From JAJTFW01 sp046049215 (GTDB lineage Bacteria > Bacteroidota > Bacteroidia > AKYH767-A > OLB10), in contig JBJOER010000142.1 in NCBI GenBank assembly GCA_046049215.1, positions 1 to 21,110 on the forward strand: DNA of 21,110 nucleotides. Reading direction: 5' to 3'. The notes below the pieces were generated by a model. The model did no database searches, was not told the origin of the DNA, and worked only from the letters and a program-made list of their open reading frames with translations. Both the position numbers and the translations under genes were made by a program. Numbering within the stretch: the stretch's first letter is position 1; every line of letters starts with the position of its first letter. This document shows positions 13,767 through 21,110 of this stretch, piece by piece.

Positions 13767-16366
13767 AAAGAGTCCTGGTTCTGACTTATTATTTTCCTCC
13801 TGCCAATGCGGTTGCTGGATTCAGATCTGCGTCCTGGGCCAGGTATTTTCACGAAAAAGGAATTCGGCCTGTCATTGTTACACGGCACTGGACAGGGAAG
13901 GAGAAAAGTTGGAGCGACCTGTTGGCGAGTGACAGATCAGCCCCTGTTTTCACCAGTTACGATCATTACGATCTGATCCAGCTTCCAACCCGGGAACTTT
14001 GGTTGATAAAGACCTTTCGCTCAAGTTTGCTTAGGATTTCAATATTGCGTAAACTGACTTATTTCCTGCTTGCACTTTCAGGTCATTTTAATCTGTTTTC
14101 TGATGCCTATAGTTCTTTCCTGGGCTTTCTCCGATTGCATTTGAAAGACAATCGTTACGATCTGATTCTCGCCACTTCTCCTCCATTGAATATTGTAAGG
14201 CTTGCCAGCGTGCTTGGTAAAGAGTACTCCATCCCATTTGTGATTGATTTCCGCGATTTGTGGAATAACGACAATCTGAAAAAAGGGTATAGGCCTAATT
14301 GGGGTAATGCGATCATGGAGCGATTGATGGTGTATTGGCTGCGCAGATGGGTCAAGAACGCCTCTTTCATTTCTACGGTAAGTCAGCCAATAGCGGATTT
14401 CCTTGGAATAGTTTTTGAGCATGAACGTGAAGTGGTTCTCAATGGCTTTGACGAGGTTGTTTTTTCTCATCTTACGAGGAATGTACCACAAGCATTCACC
14501 TTGACACTCGCTGGAACCTATTATGAACAGCAAGGGCTTGATGTTTTATGTCAAGGATTATCAGGTTTTCTCAGCGGAAAAGATGCGCGGCGTGTTAGGG
14601 TGCGCTTGATCGGTGTGTCGGCCAATCCAATTGTACATGACAAGCTGAAAGATGCGATTCCCGGCGAGTACTGCGAATGGATTGACCGTACCGAAAGTGA
14701 AACAGCAATACAAGGCATCCTGGATTCACATGTTTTATTGCATTCAGCATGGGTTGGTTATTCGGGAGTATATACAACAAAGTTGTTTGATTTTATTGCA
14801 ACCGGAAATACTGTAATGCTCGCACCCGGAGATAACGATGTGATGGATGAATTGATTCGGGAGACAGATTCGGGTGTGCCCGTCCTCTCGCCCTTCGAGA
14901 TGGCTGGTGTGTTGGATCTTCTGTATATGAAGTGGGAGAGCGAAGGGGACATTCAGCCCAGGACGAATCATCAGGTCGATAAGTATAGCAGACGTAGTCA
15001 GGCTCTGCGAATGGCTGATTTGATTCTGGAATATCTTTCGGCCTCCCAACCCGTTGTTTCCGGGCCAAAGCGTGTTCTGGTCGTGGCTTATTATTTCCCT
15101 CCGTGCTTAGGTGTACCTGCGTATCGGCCGCTCTCCTGGGCAACACAGTTCGAGAGGTTCGGACTTGAAACAACAGTTATTACCAGGCATTGGACAGGTG
15201 CAGAGGTCAAATGGGCTGAGTATACCCGTCCCAATACATCTGATCCTGTCTACAGACGTTTGGAAGGATACAGGGTTTTTTATCTCCCTACTTTTCAATA
15301 CCGGTGGGTCAGATGGTTGGAAAAGTATGGCCTTTTCAGAATAGTGTTTAGCCGCCTTTTCAGTTTGTTTAGCTTGATGAAGGGTGATGTTAATCCTGAA
15401 ATTGATGCATTTAATACGTTCAGGCATTCGTTGGTTTCACAGCTTCGCCGTCGTAAGTATGATTTTGTATTGATCACGTCTCCGCCTCCCAGTATTGCAA
15501 GGCTGGCATCCCTTGTGCCAATCTATTCTAACGCCCGGGTTGTGGTTGATTTCAGGGATCTTTGGAGTAACCTCCTGCTGAAGGTGGATTACAGGCCTGA
15601 CTTCCGGGGCCGGGTTTTTGATTTCTTCAATAGGCTTTACCATCGGAAATGGCTTCGAAGTGCAGATCTGATAACAGTCGTTTCCCCTCCTTTCAAAGAG
15701 GTCTTGCAGCGGTTGACCAATGCGAAGATTGAAGTTGTCTACAACGGGTACGAAGAGTCGGAATTTGCCCGACTAAAAAAAAGGTCTGAACCTTTTTTCC
15801 GATTCAGCATCGTCGGTACGTTGTATCCGGAGCAGGACCTGGGTGTCATGCTTGAAGGAATGAAGATTTTTCTTTCAAAGGTGCCCCCAGGCGATGTGCT
15901 GGTTCGTTACATTGGCGCAGGCCAGTTTCCCGATGTTGAACGCAAACTTTCTGATTGTATTCCATCTGATATTCTGGAGATCCATCCCAAAATTTCCAAA
16001 TCGGAGGCTATCCAATATACACTTGATTCTGAAGTCCTTTTTTATTCGGGTTGGAAGGGGTCTAGAGGAATAATATCGACCAAGATTTTCGATTACATGG
16101 CATCCGGAAACAGGGTGATCGTCGCACCTGGTGACGGTGATGTAATGGATGACTTTTTGACCCGATCCGGTTCCGGAGTATCGGTTTCAACACCTTTAGA
16201 ATTTGCCGGTTGCCTTTTTGATTGGTACAACGAGTGGAAGCTTAACGGCAGACTTTTGGCCTGCGTAAACACTGGTTTTACCAGGCAGTTTTCCCGCGAG
16301 AAACAAGCCGAGGTTATGGCCGGTTTGCTTTTCAGCCTTGCAGTGAAACCCCAGCAAATGCCATGA
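13763..16366 (+). CDS. Tandem double glycosyltransferase (two GT-B/GT4-like units fused in frame)
   Basis: The 867-residue protein consists of two similar units, about 1-434 and 435-867. Each has YYFPP near its start, RHWTG, TSPP with RLAS, DFRDLW, an NG(F/Y)(D/E)E segment, GT(Y/L)Y, K(L/I)FD(F/Y)(I/M)A(T/S)GN and APGD(N/G)DVMD. Each anchor recurs exactly 434 residues later: Tyr9/443, Trp43/477, Asp162/596, Lys340/774 and Ala354/788. Unit two begins PKRVLV without a start codon, so it is translated only as part of the fusion. A typical GT4 is about 350-430 residues, so this gene is twice the usual length. The C-terminal motif KxFDxxAxGN stands where GT4 enzymes have the E-x7-E region. The protein probably adds two sugars in sequence, or one half is catalytic and the other structural. 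Start and stop both overlap neighbours by 4 nt. Confidence 0.88.
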   Translation: MKRVLVLTYYFPPANAVAGFRSASWARYFHEKGIRPVIVTRHWTGKEKSWSDLLASDRSAPVFTSYDHYDLIQLPTRELWLIKTFRSSLLRISILRKLTYFLLALSGHFNLFSDAYSSFLGFLRLHLKDNRYDLILATSPPLNIVRLASVLGKEYSIPFVIDFRDLWNNDNLKKGYRPNWGNAIMERLMVYWLRRWVKNASFISTVSQPIADFLGIVFEHEREVVLNGFDEVVFSHLTRNVPQAFTLTLAGTYYEQQGLDVLCQGLSGFLSGKDARRVRVRLIGVSANPIVHDKLKDAIPGEYCEWIDRTESETAIQGILDSHVLLHSAWVGYSGVYTTKLFDFIATGNTVMLAPGDNDVMDELIRETDSGVPVLSPFEMAGVLDLLYMKWESEGDIQPRTNHQVDKYSRRSQALRMADLILEYLSASQPVVSGPKRVLVVAYYFPPCLGVPAYRPLSWATQFERFGLETTVITRHWTGAEVKWAEYTRPNTSDPVYRRLEGYRVFYLPTFQYRWVRWLEKYGLFRIVFSRLFSLFSLMKGDVNPEIDAFNTFRHSLVSQLRRRKYDFVLITSPPPSIARLASLVPIYSNARVVVDFRDLWSNLLLKVDYRPDFRGRVFDFFNRLYHRKWLRSADLITVVSPPFKEVLQRLTNAKIEVVYNGYEESEFARLKKRSEPFFRFSIVGTLYPEQDLGVMLEGMKIFLSKVPPGDVLVRYIGAGQFPDVERKLSDCIPSDILEIHPKISKSEAIQYTLDSEVLFYSGWKGSRGIISTKIFDYMASGNRVIVAPGDGDVMDDFLTRSGSGVSVSTPLEFAGCLFDWYNEWKLNGRLLACVNTGFTRQFSREKQAEVMAGLLFSLAVKPQQMP
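13763..16366 (+). repeat. Protein-level tandem duplication, unit about 1302 nt
   Basis: Anchor codons fall exactly 1302 nt apart; for example, GAT of DFRDLW is at 14246 and 15548, and GCA of APGD is at 14822 and 16124. The nucleotide sequences have diverged, so the copy is old. Near the C-terminal ends the offset becomes 435 residues, showing a single small indel. Confidence 0.85.
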
Positions 16367-17493
16367 TGGAAACTGCAACCAGAAGAAAAGTACTGATCAC
16401 TGTTTCGAATATCGATTTCAGCCTTGGTTTCATATGGCTTGTTTCTGGTATCGACAAATCAAAATTTGAAATCCATTTCCTGCTTTTGGGAGCAGTGCTT
16501 CCATCAATGGAATTCGAATTGAGAAATGCAGGAGCAAGAGTTCATTTTCTTAAGTATTCGGGTAAGTCAGACCTACTCGCTGTTTCATGGAAAATATTCC
16601 GCCTGCTTCTTTCTTTGAAGCCGGATGTTGTTCATGCTCATCTTTTGGATGCATGCCTTATGACATTGCCGACCGCTTGGCTGTCGGGTATATCGACTCG
16701 AATCCATACAAGACATCATTCAAGCTATCATCATGTTTATCATCCGAGAATGGTTGTGATTGATAGGTTGCTTAGTTTTTTTTCTACAAAAGTGGTTGCG
16801 ATTTCGAATAACGTTTTGGATATACTTGTCAAGAAGGAGAAGGTTTCTGAACGAAAAGTTGTTCTGATTCATCATGGCTTCGACCTTGGATTATTCAAGA
16901 AAGTGGATTCTGACCGTTCGAATCTTTTCAAAAATAAACTGGGTGCCGAGGGCAGGTTTCCTGTGGTCGGGGTCATATCCAGGTTTACGGAATGGAAAGG
17001 AGTGCATTATGTGATTCCTGCTTTCATACGCTTGCTTGATCTTTATCCGGAGGCACTGTTGGTTCTTGCCAATGCTAAGGGGGATTATGAGCCTGAAATC
17101 AGAAAATTACTTGATAAATTACCCGTTGGTTCCTACCGGGAAATCAAGTTTGAGAAGGACTTGGTGACGTTGTATTCCATTTTCGATATCTTCGTACATG
17201 TGCCGGTCGATTCACATTCAGAAGCTTTCGGTCAGACCTATGTTGAGGCACTGGCTGCGGGAACTCCTTCCATTTTCACCCTTTCAGGAGTTGCGCCCGA
17301 ATTCGTCGTTGACAGGTTCAATGCACTTGTCGTCCCATTTAGGGATTCCGATGCTATTCACCAATCGATGTTGGAATTACTGCACTCCAACCCTCTATTT
17401 GAAACTTTACGGATTAACGGTCCAAAGAGTGTTTCCGGGCAATTTTCATTGCAAAGAATGATCGATCAGCACTCCAGGCTTTATGAAAAATGA
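16363..17493 (+). CDS. GT4-family glycosyltransferase
   Basis: The 376-residue GT-B protein has an N-terminal acceptor domain with LLSLKPDVVHAHLLDACL near 82 and RHHSSYHHVYHP near 117. The donor domain has VVGVISRFTEWKG near 201 and SEAFGQTYVEAL, in which Glu287 and Glu295 form the GT4 E-x7-E motif. It transfers an activated sugar to the lipid-linked glycan in the cytoplasm. The start ATG at 16363 overlaps the previous stop (ATGATGG). A second ATG at 16366 is equally placed. The coding end overlaps the GT2 gene by 11 nt. Confidence 0.93.
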   Translation: MMETATRRKVLITVSNIDFSLGFIWLVSGIDKSKFEIHFLLLGAVLPSMEFELRNAGARVHFLKYSGKSDLLAVSWKIFRLLLSLKPDVVHAHLLDACLMTLPTAWLSGISTRIHTRHHSSYHHVYHPRMVVIDRLLSFFSTKVVAISNNVLDILVKKEKVSERKVVLIHHGFDLGLFKKVDSDRSNLFKNKLGAEGRFPVVGVISRFTEWKGVHYVIPAFIRLLDLYPEALLVLANAKGDYEPEIRKLLDKLPVGSYREIKFEKDLVTLYSIFDIFVHVPVDSHSEAFGQTYVEALAAGTPSIFTLSGVAPEFVVDRFNALVVPFRDSDAIHQSMLELLHSNPLFETLRINGPKSVSGQFSLQRMIDQHSRLYEK

Positions 17494-18391
17494 GCTTTTT
17501 TTCTCAGTAATCGTCCCGACATACAATCGGGCTGATTTCATTGCAGTGGTAATCGATTCAGTCCTTACACAACGTTACCAGCATTTTGAGCTCATCGTAG
17601 TCGATGACGGAAGCACAGATGATACCTTTTCCGTTTTTTCGCGTTTTAACGATAAGCGTCTACGATATGAGCGGATACCAAACTCAGAGCGTGGAGCGGC
17701 ACGTAATCATGGAGTCAGGGTTTCAAAGGGCGATTATGTCACATTTGTCGACTCCGACGATATTATTTACCCTCACTACCTGACCAATGCATGCCGTTGC
17801 CTTCTTGAAAACGGTCGACCTGAATTTTTTCATCAAAATTACGAGGTTCGCAGCTCTACCGGACAACATGTACGCTATACAACAACGATAAGGGGTGATG
17901 TGAGCGAATCGTTAGTGAAGGGCAATCCTCTGAGTTGTCTCGGGGTTTTTGTGGAGAGGCAGACTGCCTTGCGTTTTCCGTTTCTGGAGGACCGTAATCT
18001 TTCGGGCTCAGAGGATTGGGAGTTATGGCTGAGATTATCTGCAAATTATGGAATTGTGACCAGTGAGAAAGTTTGCGCTTGTCTGATTATTCATGAGGAC
18101 AGAAGCGTACTTGGTGTTGATGAAAACAAGCTGGTCATGAGAAAAAACCTGGCCTTACATTATGCCTTTCAGGATCCGAGGGTACAGGAGGTTTATGGCT
18201 CATCCCGGTCCAGGATGGAGGCCTATTGCGATACTTATATTTCTTTGCATCTGGTGTTAGCCGGAGTGAACAGGCACGCACCAAAATATCTTTGGTTGGC
18301 ATTGCGTAGCCATTTCCCGGCTATTTTTAAACGCCGTGTTTTGGCAATCACTAAGTATTACATATTGAATTTTTTTCGTAAATCAGCTTAA
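17483..18391 (+). CDS. GT2-family glycosyltransferase (GT-A fold)
   Basis: The 302-residue protein opens FSVIVPTYNRADFIAVVIDS and has VDDGSTDDT near 40 and the metal-binding DSDD at 90-93. SGSEDWELWLRL near 175 carries the likely catalytic-base aspartate in the ED pair. There is no terminal membrane pair, unlike the GtrB-type enzyme at 8009-8959, so it is a soluble or peripheral transferase. A basic C-terminus may bind the membrane. It is the last gene of the seven-gene rightward operon. Its start lies inside the end of the GT4 gene. The downstream gene is convergent, 18 nt away. Confidence 0.92.
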   Translation: MKNELFFSVIVPTYNRADFIAVVIDSVLTQRYQHFELIVVDDGSTDDTFSVFSRFNDKRLRYERIPNSERGAARNHGVRVSKGDYVTFVDSDDIIYPHYLTNACRCLLENGRPEFFHQNYEVRSSTGQHVRYTTTIRGDVSESLVKGNPLSCLGVFVERQTALRFPFLEDRNLSGSEDWELWLRLSANYGIVTSEKVCACLIIHEDRSVLGVDENKLVMRKNLALHYAFQDPRVQEVYGSSRSRMEAYCDTYISLHLVLAGVNRHAPKYLWLALRSHFPAIFKRRVLAITKYYILNFFRKSA

Positions 18392-18404
18392 GTCAATTTG
18401 ACTT
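18390..18404. terminator. Small hairpin between convergent genes
   Basis: AAGTCA (18390-18395) and TGACTT (18399-18404) form a 6-bp stem with loop ATT across the 18-nt convergent gap. There is no T tract after it on either strand, so it is at best a weak bidirectional termination signal. Confidence 0.25.
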
Positions 18405-18409
18405 GCCGG

Positions 18410-21110
18410 TCATCTTATTACTACTTTTTTTACAACCAGCTTTTCTTTGAAACGAATCTGGATGAAATAAATCCCGGACGACTTCGGGAGTTTGTCGACG
18501 AGTAATGAGTTGAAACCCTTGTAAAGCTCACGGTATTCGGTTGTTGAAACAATCCGCCCGGTTTCGTCGGTAAATGTCAGTTCAAGTTTTCCGCGTTGGT
18601 CTGAGTTCAGTGAGATAATGATGTTGTCGGAAGCCGGATTAGGATTAATGGTCAGTATTTCAAAGCCGGATGATGTGGTGATACAATCTTTGTCGTTTTC
18701 GGATGTTTCGTCTATACCGCCGTTCACCTCGGTTATTTCCAGACAAAGGAAGCGCGGAGAATCAAAATCATAAGCGGTAAAGACCGATTTGAATTCTGCC
18801 TCAAGGTTAGTGGATGGGGGGATTTTCAAGTTGAAACTCTCGATAATCTGGGATTTGCCGTCAAGACTGGCTTTTATACTGAAGTCGTTGACTTCCACGT
18901 TACCGAAGTTCCTGAGGTTGGCTTTGATCTTCCATTCGTTTTCGATAAGGTTGAAACTCAATCCAACGATGCCAAGGTCAAGGTAAGGTGAAACAGCGGT
19001 TACAGTACGCCCGAATTGAGCTTTACATCCCCGAAGGCTTATAACCGTAAGATTGACATTATAGGTTCCTGTATCATTGAACAAGTGCAACGGATTTTGT
19101 TCCGTGCCAAGTGGTGATCCGTCACCGTAAACCCAGTTGTAGGTTGCGGGATTTTCGGAAAGATTCGTGAAATCAACAGCTAATGGTACCGCTCCGTAAG
19201 TGGTGGATGGTTGAAAGTAAGCATAGGGTAGAGGAAATACTTCAAGACTGCCATAAGCCGTATCGAGGCATCCGTAATTATTCTCAATAATAAGGGTTAC
19301 CTGGAGGGAGTCAGGGCTGGCCGGTACGATTATCGGATTTTGGGAAAGGCTGTTGCCCAGGTTGCCTAAATCCCATTCATGCCTGATCAGGCTACCTTCA
19401 CCCGGACTGCTCAGATCGATGAATTGAATTGAATCGTTGACGCATGTCGAGTCGCTTTCAAAAAATGCGGACGGATTTTTTCTAATGATGATTGTATCCG
19501 ATAGCGATGTGACGCAGTTGTTGTTGGTGTCAAGTACTTGTACAGTGACTGGGAAAGCTCCGGAATACCCGTATTGGTGTGTTGGGTTAAATATATTGCT
19601 TGACGTGCTATCACCGAAATCCCATTCAGCAAGGAAAAACGAAATTGAACCTGCGGATTGAATCTGGAAAGGAGTAGGGGCTCCCAGGCAGTTGTCGATT
19701 GCAGAAAGTGTGACTTGTGGGGATTGATCAACGCCAATCAGTCTTACAAGAGTATCTCTACAACCTGCATCACTGGTTATTTCAAGTGTGATGATTGTCG
19801 ATCCTGAGGCAGCAAAGGTGAATGAAGGATTTTGGTTCGTGGAAATGGGTCCGTTGCTTCCGAAGATCCATTTCCATGCTGTTAAACTTCCGGAAGCCAC
19901 TGTACTGCTATCGCTGAAATTTACCTGATTTCCAGTGCAGGGTTTTGAATTCACAAAGTCTGCAACAGGGATCGGGTTGATTCGGACAACATCCGATACG
20001 ACATCAATACAACCTTTGGAATTGGTGATCTGGAGCTGTACAGTGTAGTCTCCGAAGGACGAGAATAGATGATTGGGATTTGTCAAGAACGATGTAGTTG
20101 AATCGCCGAAAGACCATTCCCACGCCACAAGAAAAGTACCTGAAATGGTCGTTGAAACATCCGTGAATTGGATTGAGTCGCCTAGGCATGCGTCCTGCGC
20201 TGTAAATAGCGCGTTTGGTTTTTCTATAACTACGATCTGGCGAGTTACAATTGAATCGCAATCCGTGGGGGATATCGCTTTTAATGCAATTGTATATGTG
20301 CCGGGTGAATTGAAAACATGGGTGGGATTCACCGATGTACTATCCTGTGTGCCGTCACCGAAATCCCAGATTCTTTTAAACAGTTGTCCTCCATTTGCTG
20401 AAAAAGAGCTATCGATAATCTGTAATTGGAATCCTTCGCAAACAGTATCGTCCGGAAGGATGAACCAGGGAAGGGGTTGTTCTGAGATAGTCAATTGTTG
20501 CATGACGGTATCACTGCAGCCGTTGGCACTTTGGGCCACGAGTTCGACTGTGTATGTACCTGTGACGTTGGGATAGTTATGGCTCGGATTGATCGAGGAG
20601 GAGGATGTTCCGTCTCCGAAATCCCAGGTTGACGTGCTGATTGAACTGGTTGAACTGGAACTCTGATTTAGAAAAAGGGTGTTCTCACCGTTGCAGGTGT
20701 TTTGGATAACGAAGTCGGCATTCGGGGATTCTATGGCTCGGATAGCTCTGGCTATCGTATCTGTACATCCGTTTGCTGATGTGGTGACCAGTTGGAGCAC
20801 GTAATTGCCGGGTTGCAAGTAATCGTGATTCGCGTTGAACTGGGAAGATAGGTTTCCGTCGCCAAAATCCCACTCCGAAGTCAATAGTCCACCGGTAGGA
20901 GAAGTTGACAGGTTAGACAGCTGAAAGGAAACGCCGGTACAAATACTATCAGGTGAACTCAGCAGAGCAGTTGGATTCGGTTCAATGACAATACCGGATG
21001 TGATTGTTGCTGAATCACCGATCGAGTTGTAGATCTTGAGTATGACCTGAAAGTTGCCGGCACTCGAGTAGATGTGTGACGGGTTCTGGACTGAACTGGT
21101 GGCTCCGTCA
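18410..21110 (-). CDS. Multi-PKD surface/secreted protein with T9SS type A sorting domain (5' end beyond right edge)
   Basis: The minus-strand frame is open to the window edge, at least 899 residues; an internal TTG at 20884 is not the start. Eight PKD modules plus one partial can be seen, each marked by W-x-FGDG or a variant, NPxHxY and a GC(T/S/I/R)D segment. They lie about 250 nt (83 residues) apart between roughly 21100 and 19000. Many modules have two cysteines, for example NTCNGENT and NGCSDT, which may pair. Two modules (WIFGSNG, WDLGNLG) have lost the FGDG core. After them is a CARDB-like region, NLRNFGNVEVNDFSIKASLDG, about residues 660-760. The C-terminus TINPNPASDNI ... GIYFIQI ... 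KKVVIR is the type IX secretion sorting domain. The protein is probably secreted and attached to the cell surface. It is convergent with the glycan operon and may be unrelated to it. Confidence 0.9.
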   Translation of the reverse strand, partial: DGATSSVQNPSHIYSSAGNFQVILKIYNSIGDSATITSGIVIEPNPTALLSSPDSICTGVSFQLSNLSTSPTGGLLTSEWDFGDGNLSSQFNANHDYLQPGNYVLQLVTTSANGCTDTIARAIRAIESPNADFVIQNTCNGENTLFLNQSSSSTSSISTSTWDFGDGTSSSSINPSHNYPNVTGTYTVELVAQSANGCSDTVMQQLTISEQPLPWFILPDDTVCEGFQLQIIDSSFSANGGQLFKRIWDFGDGTQDSTSVNPTHVFNSPGTYTIALKAISPTDCDSIVTRQIVVIEKPNALFTAQDACLGDSIQFTDVSTTISGTFLVAWEWSFGDSTTSFLTNPNHLFSSFGDYTVQLQITNSKGCIDVVSDVVRINPIPVADFVNSKPCTGNQVNFSDSSTVASGSLTAWKWIFGSNGPISTNQNPSFTFAASGSTIITLEITSDAGCRDTLVRLIGVDQSPQVTLSAIDNCLGAPTPFQIQSAGSISFFLAEWDFGDSTSSNIFNPTHQYGYSGAFPVTVQVLDTNNNCVTSLSDTIIIRKNPSAFFESDSTCVNDSIQFIDLSSPGEGSLIRHEWDLGNLGNSLSQNPIIVPASPDSLQVTLIIENNYGCLDTAYGSLEVFPLPYAYFQPSTTYGAVPLAVDFTNLSENPATYNWVYGDGSPLGTEQNPLHLFNDTGTYNVNLTVISLRGCKAQFGRTVTAVSPYLDLGIVGLSFNLIENEWKIKANLRNFGNVEVNDFSIKASLDGKSQIIESFNLKIPPSTNLEAEFKSVFTAYDFDSPRFLCLEITEVNGGIDETSENDKDCITTSSGFEILTINPNPASDNIIISLNSDQRGKLELTFTDETGRIVSTTEYRELYKGFNSLLVDKLPKSSGIYFIQIRFKEKLVVKKVVIR

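Noticed and set aside
15775..15782. A8 run in the second half of the double glycosyltransferase as a programmed frameshift site
   Set aside because: The frame continues with clear family motifs on both sides and no structure follows, so no frameshift is needed.
20073..20576. Long plus-strand open frame of 167 codons opposite the PKD gene
   Set aside because: It is the reverse of repeated PKD codons, has no recognisable domain and lies wholly inside a strong coding region.
1..21110. tRNA genes, riboswitches, CRISPR arrays, insertion sequences or integration sites
   Set aside because: None could be recognised; almost all bases lie in the genes listed, and the few gaps are under 110 nt.

Overview
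The window looks like a polysaccharide (O-antigen, capsule or exopolysaccharide) biosynthesis region from a member of the Bacteroidota. Three things point to that phylum. A multi-PKD surface protein at the right edge ends in a type IX secretion sorting domain. The upstream regions carry matches to the Bacteroidota -7 promoter element TAnnTTTG. Start codons have little or no Shine-Dalgarno sequence. Genus-level placement is not possible from this sequence alone.

Layout. From 581 leftward off the window edge is the N-terminal half of a GT4 glycosyltransferase. Divergent from it, at 691-2040, is a large membrane protein that may be the polysaccharide polymerase. A leftward block follows: GT2 dolichyl-phosphate-sugar-synthase-like transferase (8959), SAM methyltransferase, GT-C (ArnT/PMT-like) membrane transferase, polysaccharide deacetylase and formyltransferase. 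These five genes overlap or lie 2 nt apart. After a 102-nt gap comes a 640-residue asparagine-synthase-type amidotransferase. From about 9037 a tight rightward operon of seven genes runs to 18391 with no gap over 2 nt: methyltransferase, Wzx-like flippase, hexapeptide-repeat acyltransferase, a second asparagine-synthase-type amidotransferase, an 867-residue tandem double glycosyltransferase, a GT4 and a GT2. Convergent to this, from 18410 to beyond the right edge, is the T9SS-secreted PKD protein.

How the genes could work together (inference). The glycosyltransferases assemble a repeat unit on a lipid carrier and the flippase exports it. The membrane protein at 691-2040 may polymerise it. The GT2 plus GT-C pair may add a side sugar from a polyprenyl-phosphate donor outside the inner membrane. 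The acyltransferase, methyltransferases, formyltransferase, deacetylase and two amidotransferases would modify sugars. No sugar-nucleotide synthesis, initiating transferase or Wza/Wzc-type export gene is in the window, so the locus continues elsewhere.

Most notable observations. (1) The double glycosyltransferase is an in-frame tandem duplication whose two halves hold a constant 434-residue (1302-nt) register over eight anchor motifs. (2) A run of nine G sits just before the overlapping methyltransferase stop and flippase start. One extra G would fuse the two proteins, and one fewer G would read past the stop. (3) A T8 tract lies immediately after the acyltransferase start. (4) Good -7 elements sit in each of the three intergenic regions upstream of genes. 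There is no stretch over 300 nt without a gene, and no RNA gene, CRISPR array or insertion sequence was recognised.
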